NCBI GenBank assembly: GCA_024688885.1 | Contig: JAILDV010000018.1 | Location: 1-49,740 of the forward strand | Direction of reading: 5' to 3' | Length of the DNA: 49,740 bases | Source: Bacteroidaceae bacterium | Lineage (GTDB): Bacteria > Bacteroidota > Bacteroidia > Bacteroidales > Bacteroidaceae | In this document: piece by piece, positions 46,948 to 49,740 of the stretch | Numbering within the stretch: position 1 is the stretch's first letter | Layout: each line of letters starts with the position of its first letter | Notes under the pieces: generated by a model | The model's input: only the letters and a program-made list of their open reading frames with translations | Databases searched by the model: none | Told to the model about the DNA's origin: nothing | Position numbers and translations under genes: made by a program

Positions 46948-47823
46948 ATGTTAAGCGTAGAAGAACTCAACGATAGACTCATCGACCTCGCATTTGCAGA
47001 AGACATCGGCGATGGCGACCACACCACGCTCTGCTGCATCCCTGCCGATGCCTACGGCGAGAGCAAGCTTCTCATCAAGGAGGAAGGCATCTTTGCTGGC
47101 GTGGAGATAGCCAAGGAAGTGTTCCGCCGCTTCGACCCCACGATGGAGGTGGAAGTGTATATACAGGATGGCGCCCATGTGAAGCCCGGTGACATCGTTA
47201 TGTCCGTCAAGGGTAAAGAGCAGAGTCTCCTTCAGACAGAACGTCTCATGCTCAACATCCTGCAGCGCATGAGCGGCATCGCTACGATGACTCACAAGTA
47301 TCAGCAGGCACTCATCGATGCAGGCACTAAGACCCGTGTGCTCGACACGCGCAAGACCACGCCCGGTATGCGTATGCTGGAGAAGGAAGCCGTGAAGATT
47401 GGTGGTGGCATGAACCACCGCATCGGACTCTTCGACATGATTCTGCTGAAGGACAACCACATCGACTTTTGCGGAGGTGTTCACAACGCCATCTCCCGTG
47501 CTAAGCAATACTGCAAAGACCATGGGAAAGACCTCAAGATAGAGTGTGAGGTGCGCAACTTCAAGGAACTTGACGAAGCCCTTGCCGAGGGTTGCGACCG
47601 TATCATGTTCGACAACTTCACCCCTGCTGACACCGAGAAGGCAGTCAAAATAGTGGCAGGTCGTGCTGAAACCGAATCCTCTGGCGGCATCACCTTCGAC
47701 ACGATGATTCCTTACGCCAAGGCTGGTGTTGACTTCATCTCCTTCGGAGCCTTGACACACAGCGTCAAAGGACTCGACATGAGTTTCAAGGCAGCAGGGA
47801 GCGATAAACTCATTATAAAATAA
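46948..47823 (+). CDS. nadC: Nicotinate-nucleotide pyrophosphorylase (carboxylating)
   Basis: NadC converts quinolinate and PRPP to nicotinate mononucleotide in de novo NAD synthesis. Motifs include EDIGDGDHTT near the N-terminus, LLQTERLMLNILQRMSGIAT, LDTRKTTPGMRMLEKEAV, GGGMNHRIGLFDMILLKDNH and IMFDNFTP. SGGITFDTMIPYAKAGVDFIS forms the phosphate-binding end. The ATG at 46948 (MLSVEELNDRL) is taken; the longer TTG reading lies in the heptamer repeat. It has 291 residues. Confidence 0.96.
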   Translation: MLSVEELNDRLIDLAFAEDIGDGDHTTLCCIPADAYGESKLLIKEEGIFAGVEIAKEVFRRFDPTMEVEVYIQDGAHVKPGDIVMSVKGKEQSLLQTERLMLNILQRMSGIATMTHKYQQALIDAGTKTRVLDTRKTTPGMRMLEKEAVKIGGGMNHRIGLFDMILLKDNHIDFCGGVHNAISRAKQYCKDHGKDLKIECEVRNFKELDEALAEGCDRIMFDNFTPADTEKAVKIVAGRAETESSGGITFDTMIPYAKAGVDFISFGALTHSVKGLDMSFKAAGSDKLIIK

Positions 47824-47920
47824 GTGAAAAGTGAAGAGTGAAAAATCTAAGTTACTTTTGCTAACGAGAGACTATCCGAATGGCAGGTAACTTGGATTTT
47901 TCACTTTTTATTTTTCACTT
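47822..47920. terminator. Large inverted repeat between nadC and the acetyltransferase gene
   Basis: Arms 47838-47855 and 47887-47904 pair at 17 of 18 positions, and pairing continues outward less perfectly to 47822 and 47920. The loop is 31 bases. Each arm is built from GTGAAAA-like heptamers. T-rich runs on the right and A-rich runs on the left suit a bidirectional terminator for the convergent genes. Confidence 0.6.
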
Positions 47921-47921
47921 A

Positions 47922-48536
47922 TCATTCTTGGATTCTCCTTTGCAGTTCCTCCAAGAATTGTGCAGCATGTCCGCCATCCATCTGGGCATGGTGAAACTGG
48001 AAAGAGATGGGGAGGGTTGTCTTGAACCAACCATGCTTGTAGCACCCCCATGCGAGGAAGGGATTGTTGAAGATGCCGCTGTATTGGTTCACGATGCAAT
48101 CAAGTTCCGTTTCCACCATCGCAGATGTGCCGACAATCATCGCCTCCTCATTCGTGATGTCGCTGCAAGTCTCAGCTGCCTTCTGAGTAAGTGCATCATA
48201 TTCGTGGCTGAACTGCGTTAAATCATCGCTGAAGGGGATGTCGCAAGTGCTGATGCCCCCTTTGCTATTCTTCACAATCACATTGATGGCCAGACGGTCG
48301 TATCTGAACAGTTTCCCCTGTTCGGGCAAAAGATGGAACTTATCCATCTGGCTTGCTGCCTTGCCGATGCACCAGCACAAGAGCATGTTGAACTTCAAGC
48401 CCCTCCGTTTGCTTACCTTATATAGATGCGTCACATCGAAAGTCTTGACAAGCGTCACCATCGGCATCGGCGACTGCATCCACATCTCGAAAGCCTGCGC
48501 CCTGCCTGTGTCCTTGGGATTAATCTCCTGTTTCAT
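47922..48536 (-). CDS. CatA-like O-acetyltransferase
   Basis: The 204-residue protein has the chloramphenicol-acetyltransferase fold. The catalytic His motif is in PISFQFHHAQMDGGHAAQFL (HHxxxDG, about residue 180). The N-terminal part is AFEMWMQSPMPMVTLVKTFDVT and the middle INVIVKNSKGGISTCDIPFS. CAT itself detoxifies chloramphenicol, but many Bacteroidetes relatives are chromosomal and their acceptor is unknown, so resistance is not claimed. The start at ATG 48536 overlaps the end of the HU gene by 17 bases. Confidence 0.85.
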   Translation of the reverse strand: MKQEINPKDTGRAQAFEMWMQSPMPMVTLVKTFDVTHLYKVSKRRGLKFNMLLCWCIGKAASQMDKFHLLPEQGKLFRYDRLAINVIVKNSKGGISTCDIPFSDDLTQFSHEYDALTQKAAETCSDITNEEAMIVGTSAMVETELDCIVNQYSGIFNNPFLAWGCYKHGWFKTTLPISFQFHHAQMDGGHAAQFLEELQRRIQE

Positions 48537-48930
48537 CGTTGATTGCCTCCATGTCCTCAAAATCCATCTCCTTCAGTGTCTTCTGAAACTCCTTGTGGGG
48601 GTAGAACTGAACCTTTACCTTATACACGCTCTGGCTTCCCAACTCGTCGGGCGTTGCCGCACAATGTGCATTAAAGGTAGGTTTGAGGGTACCGATGCCT
48701 GCCACCTGCACGCTGTGCCCCAACATCAAATAAGAGCGTAGCCGGTTAGACATTGCTTCGACGATTCCTTTCACTTGGGCAGAGGAAACACCCTGTGCCA
48801 CAACGCACTCTTTCACAAAGTCTTCAAAGGGGATTGGTTCATAACTGAACTGTTGCATGACCCAGGCCTCCTGCATGGTGCCATCGGGTTTGAGAATCTT
48901 CTTTCTCCTTTTTCTGTATGGTATTGACAT
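48520..48930 (-). CDS. HU-family DNA-binding protein (HU-like, Bacteroidetes type)
   Basis: This 136-residue protein begins MSIPYRKRRKKILKPDG. An HU-like fold follows: FEDFVKECVVAQGVSSAQVKGIVEAMSNRLRSYLMLGHSVQVAGIGTLKPTF in parts, matching the helix pair and the glycine-containing strand before the DNA-binding arms. The basic N-terminal extension and acidic tail (EMDFEDMEAINDETGD) are as in Bacteroidetes HU-like proteins. It likely binds DNA without strong specificity. It is in an operon with the acetyltransferase gene. Confidence 0.88.
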   Translation of the reverse strand: MSIPYRKRRKKILKPDGTMQEAWVMQQFSYEPIPFEDFVKECVVAQGVSSAQVKGIVEAMSNRLRSYLMLGHSVQVAGIGTLKPTFNAHCAATPDELGSQSVYKVKVQFYPHKEFQKTLKEMDFEDMEAINDETGD

Positions 48931-49038
48931 GGTTTAATAATGGAGTTTATGGTTGAACATTCTGTTTCGTTCTGCAAATCTACTCATAAATCGTGACATG
49001 TGCAACACTTTCATTCGATTTTCCCTTATTCCAGTGTC

Positions 49039-49115
49039 TCAAAATCGATGTGCCCCACACCGATTGACCGACATGCCCCACATCGATTGACCGATGTGGG
49101 GCATGTCGATTTTGA
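49039..49115. repeat. Palindromic repeat, family 1 copy B (intergenic)
   Basis: The arms TCAAAATCGATGTG and the inverse ending TGTCGATTTTGA bound the element. The inner stem CGACATGCCCCACATCG (49069-49085) pairs perfectly with CGATGTGGGGCATGTCG (49092-49108) around ATTGAC. The spacer word TTGACCGACAT and the ends match copy A inside glycerate kinase (2115-2188), while the core differs (GTGCCCCAC versus GTCGTCGAC). Confidence 0.85.
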
Positions 49116-49267
49116 GCCTATGCCTTTTCTCCTTGAGTATTGGCTTAACTACTTAACTACTGACTATTTAACTACTTCAGAAAGTCGAGTATTACACGTG
49201 GTGCTCCATTAGGGGTTAGCACTCAACCATTCCAGCCGCACCCCGTCTTCTCGCCCATTGCTATCGA

Positions 49268-49380
49268 GGTGTCTCACCCATACAGGTGTTGGTGTCTCAC
49301 CCATACACGTGTTGGTGTCTCACCCATACACCCAACGGTGTCTCACCCATACACACAATGAGGTCTCACCCACAGAATAT
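49268..49380. repeat. 23-bp tandem repeat upstream of the TetR gene
   Basis: Four units begin GGTGTCTCACCCATACA and differ only in their last six or seven bases; a fifth, decayed unit begins GAGGTCTCACCCACA. It lies in the 585-bp gap between the HU gene and the TetR gene together with palindromic copy B. The remaining bases of the gap are AT-rich with no further feature. Confidence 0.9.
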
Positions 49381-49490
49381 GTAGGGGCATTAATAATAAT
49401 TATATGTACACGCAAGGCTGGATGTTCTGTGTTTTTGGGTGTAAAAAATAAAAAAAATAGGGAAAGGATGCTTATCGTTATATTTTTTTG

Positions 49491-49498
49491 TAACTTTG
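49491..49498 (+). promoter_or_regulatory. -7 box of the TetR gene
   Basis: TAACTTTG lies 17 bases before the ATG at 49516. Confidence 0.68.
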
Positions 49499-49515
49499 TA
49501 CCAAAATACTTTCCC

Positions 49516-49740
49516 ATGTACAAGAACAACCGAAAAGAACTCCTGTTCAAGGCTGCCTTCAAGCAGTTTGTCACAAAACAGTTTGACGGAGTGTCCATTA
49601 GTGACATAGAGGAGGAGAGTGGTCTCAGCCGGGGCGCCATCTTCTACTACTGCAAGTCCAAGCTTGACCTGTACAAGCAGGCGGTGGCGCATTATATTGT
49701 AAATGCGCAAGATCCCCGGCAGAAGATATCGGCAATTGAA
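49516..49740 (+). CDS. TetR/AcrR-family regulator, N-terminal part (runs off the window)
   Basis: Seventy-five codons are present and the frame is open to the last base. The sequence KELLFKAAFKQFVTKQFDGVSISDIEEESGLSRGAIFYYCKSKLDLYKQAV (in parts) is a classic TetR DNA-binding domain: helix, then the helix-turn-helix SISDIEEESGLSRGAIFYY and the KxxLY segment. The ligand-binding domain lies outside. Many such regulators control efflux genes. Confidence 0.9.
   Translation, partial: MYKNNRKELLFKAAFKQFVTKQFDGVSISDIEEESGLSRGAIFYYCKSKLDLYKQAVAHYIVNAQDPRQKISAIE

Noticed and set aside
47922-48536. Chloramphenicol resistance gene
   Set aside because: The fold and HHxxxDG motif fit, but related chromosomal proteins are common and nothing shows chloramphenicol as the substrate.

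Overview
The window looks like chromosomal DNA from a Bacteroidales bacterium, most likely Prevotella or a close relative. The 5S rRNA fits. Most transcription units begin behind the Bacteroidetes -7 box TAnnTTTG rather than an E. coli-type -10 box. The gene content also fits: a fused DAHP synthase/chorismate mutase, an SO_0444-type Cu/Zn permease, a long MacB/TolC export operon and YngK-like glycosidase. No species can be named from this evidence.

Layout. 1-5.9 kb: end of an rRNA operon, a TfoX-like protein, Ogt alkyltransferase, a UDG-family protein, glycerate kinase, a helix-hairpin-helix protein, a RAYT-type transposase cut short by one stop codon, and a membrane protein with a winged-helix regulator. 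6-12.9 kb: trpS, an AlkD/AlkZ-related pair, nadD, a helix-hairpin-helix/beta-barrel protein and a metal permease with an HMA domain. 12.9-18.6 kb is the accessory part. It holds two 151-bp repeats that differ at one base and flank an unknown gene, a structured RNA and a reverse transcriptase. Next come a YopX-like gene, a UDG-like gene and a WYL regulator that share a 19-bp promoter/operator motif, then a candidate small RNA. 18.7-26.9 kb: recJ-recQ, a TPR protein and the aromatic amino acid operon pheA-aminotransferase-DAHPS/CM-tyrA, preceded by a Tyr/Phe leader peptide and an attenuator. 27.2-38 kb: an alarmone hydrolase/synthetase fusion and a ten-gene leftward operon carrying two ABC transporters, a GntR regulator, a GIN-domain protein, a MacA-like adaptor and a TolC-like channel. 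38-49.7 kb: Nif3, a zinc-ribbon coiled coil, a lone HsdR N-terminal domain, an ATP-grasp-like protein, an esterase, a glycosidase, cstA with a 59-residue partner ORF, nadC, a CatA-like acetyltransferase, an HU protein, and the start of a TetR gene at the edge.

Four points stand out. (1) A pseudoknot-capable RNA closed by a 12-bp stem lies directly upstream of a reverse transcriptase without obvious retron motifs, and near-identical repeat arrays bracket the unit. (2) A complete ribosome-mediated attenuator can be read in front of the aromatic operon: promoter, leader peptide MKSLFNAYYYFYFYFGNE, antiterminator and terminator. (3) Several short palindromic or heptad repeats lie in frame inside protein genes (glycerate kinase, the helix-hairpin-helix protein, the Cu/Zn permease, the ATP-grasp-like protein), and a RAYT gene is close by. 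(4) A WYL regulator shares an identically spaced operator with two neighbouring genes.

All calls come from reading sequence and motifs by eye. No database search or folding program was run.
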